From positions 62,001 through 126,000 of the forward strand of contig JASHNR010000058.1 in NCBI GenBank assembly GCA_030041535.1: a DNA stretch of 64,000 nucleotides, read 5' to 3'. This DNA is from Nitrosopumilaceae archaeon. Its GTDB lineage: Archaea > Thermoproteota > Nitrososphaeria > Nitrososphaerales > Nitrosopumilaceae. This document shows positions 63,615 to 64,000 of this stretch, piece after piece. A program made the position numbers and the translations under genes. A model generated the notes under the pieces. That model made no database searches and was not told where the DNA came from. It was given only the letters and a program-made list of their open reading frames with translations. Within the stretch, counting starts at the first letter, position 1. The number at the start of each line of letters is the position of its first letter.

Positions 63615-64000
63615 GGATTTCATAAAAACACAGAAAATTTTGAGAATTGCCACAATAGACTCTAGAGGCAATCCACACATAGTTCCTGTTTGGTATAATT
63701 ATGAAAACGATAAATTCTATATTGGCACTAATACCAGAACAATAAAAGCAAAAAATGTTAAACAAAATCCAAAAGTTTCGTTCTGTATAGATATAGGAAT
63801 CAATTCTCCGGAGATTTTTGGTGTAATGGGAATAGGAAAGGCAAAGTTGATTTTAGAAGATAATTATGTAAAGCAGGTTACTAAAAAAATTCTCTTGAGA
63901 TATTTCAAAAGCTTGAAAAACAAATCTGCCCAGCAGCTCTTGAAAGATACTGATTGTATTATTGAAATAATGCCAAAAAAGATTGCGACTTGGAAATTTT
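63604..64000 (+). CDS. Pyridoxamine 5'-phosphate oxidase-fold protein, F420-linked candidate (C-terminus outside window)
   Basis: First 132 codons visible. The split-barrel pattern LRIATIDSRGNPHIVPVWYN, FYIGTNTRTIKAKNVKQNP and VSFCIDIG is typical of the FMN/F420-binding PNPOx-like group. The N-terminus is short, as in F420-dependent reductases. The nearby npdG gene supports F420, but FMN or heme is not excluded. Truncated by the window edge. Confidence 0.82.
   Translation, partial: MKARDFIKTQKILRIATIDSRGNPHIVPVWYNYENDKFYIGTNTRTIKAKNVKQNPKVSFCIDIGINSPEIFGVMGIGKAKLILEDNYVKQVTKKILLRYFKSLKNKSAQQLLKDTDCIIEIMPKKIATWKF

Noticed and set aside
1..64000. CRISPR arrays, rRNA genes, prophage or integrase attachment sites
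   Set aside because: No regularly spaced repeats, rRNA sequence, integrase or phage structural genes were seen; none of the three tRNA genes has an evident duplicated 3' end.

Overview
The window comes from an archaeon of the Thaumarchaeota (Nitrososphaerota), most likely a low-GC ammonia oxidiser of the Nitrosopumilales/Nitrosotalea kind. Support: an archaeal RNA polymerase operon with an unsplit RpoB, archaeal S13/S4/S2, KEOPS genes, archaeosine TGT, Taw1, an archaeal mevalonate block, a cytochrome b/Rieske/cupredoxin cluster of the type known from ammonia oxidisers, and exported proteins ending in the thaumarchaeal PEFG-CTERM sorting signal. No amo gene lies in the window, so ammonia oxidation is inferred. 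Genus cannot be fixed by reading alone.

Layout. 1-5916: rpoH-rpoB-rpoA on the minus strand, each pair overlapping by one base (TAATG); rpoA runs off the left edge. 5917-6433: the only gene-free stretch over 300 bases. 6434-10323: four tandem PEFG-CTERM surface proteins whose 3' ends are the same DNA. 10455-14900: a small unknown protein, a B12-type radical SAM enzyme, a VIT1/CCC1 metal transporter, larB and malate dehydrogenase. 15026-18209: larC-larE-cysteine desulfurase operon. 18212-25306: a large S-layer-like secreted protein, a small membrane protein and a wHTH/VWA/MoxR-ATPase operon. 25391-28382: rps13, rps4, glmS. 28375-30695: CobT-like protein, persulfide-dioxygenase-like hydrolase, NAD(P)HX epimerase. 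30797-39902: tRNA-Leu, then a long plus-strand run rpoN-eno-rps2-MEMO-mvk-ipk-idi-GGPP synthase-gltX-FAH hydrolase, joining translation, glycolysis and isoprenoid lipid synthesis. 39965-45022: Rieske ferredoxin, small conserved proteins, a methyltransferase-like protein, tRNA-His, alcohol dehydrogenase, a 44-residue membrane ORF, taw1 and rdgB. 45006-48296: Bud32, a PH-like protein, Kae1 and YchF. 48370-53361: AK6-type kinase, archaeosine TGT, ferredoxin, a beta-CASP nuclease and an OGG1-type glycosylase. 53397-56598: tRNA-Arg, an unknown beta protein, cupredoxin, cytochrome b, Rieske protein. 56638-61922: a giant pyrolysin/TPPII-like subtilase with a membrane-anchored partner. 62015-64000: histidine phosphatase, F420:NADPH reductase, a small membrane protein and an F420/PNPOx-fold protein cut by the right edge.

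Expression. Most first genes have an AT-rich TATA box centred about 25-30 bases before the start codon, implying leaderless mRNAs; genes inside operons overlap by ATGA, TTGA or TAATG. TTG and GTG starts are common. Several long-ORF starts were moved to where a TATA box or family N-terminus puts them.

Most interesting points: the PEFG-CTERM array with three identical and one near-identical 103-bp 3' tails and a duplicated promoter/signal-peptide block, which looks like a recombining surface-protein cassette; a nickel-pincer cofactor gene set (larB, larC, larE) without larA and joined to a cysteine desulfurase; a type I IPP isomerase lacking the usual catalytic cysteine; and a MoxR/VWA/wHTH operon beside an S-layer-like protein.
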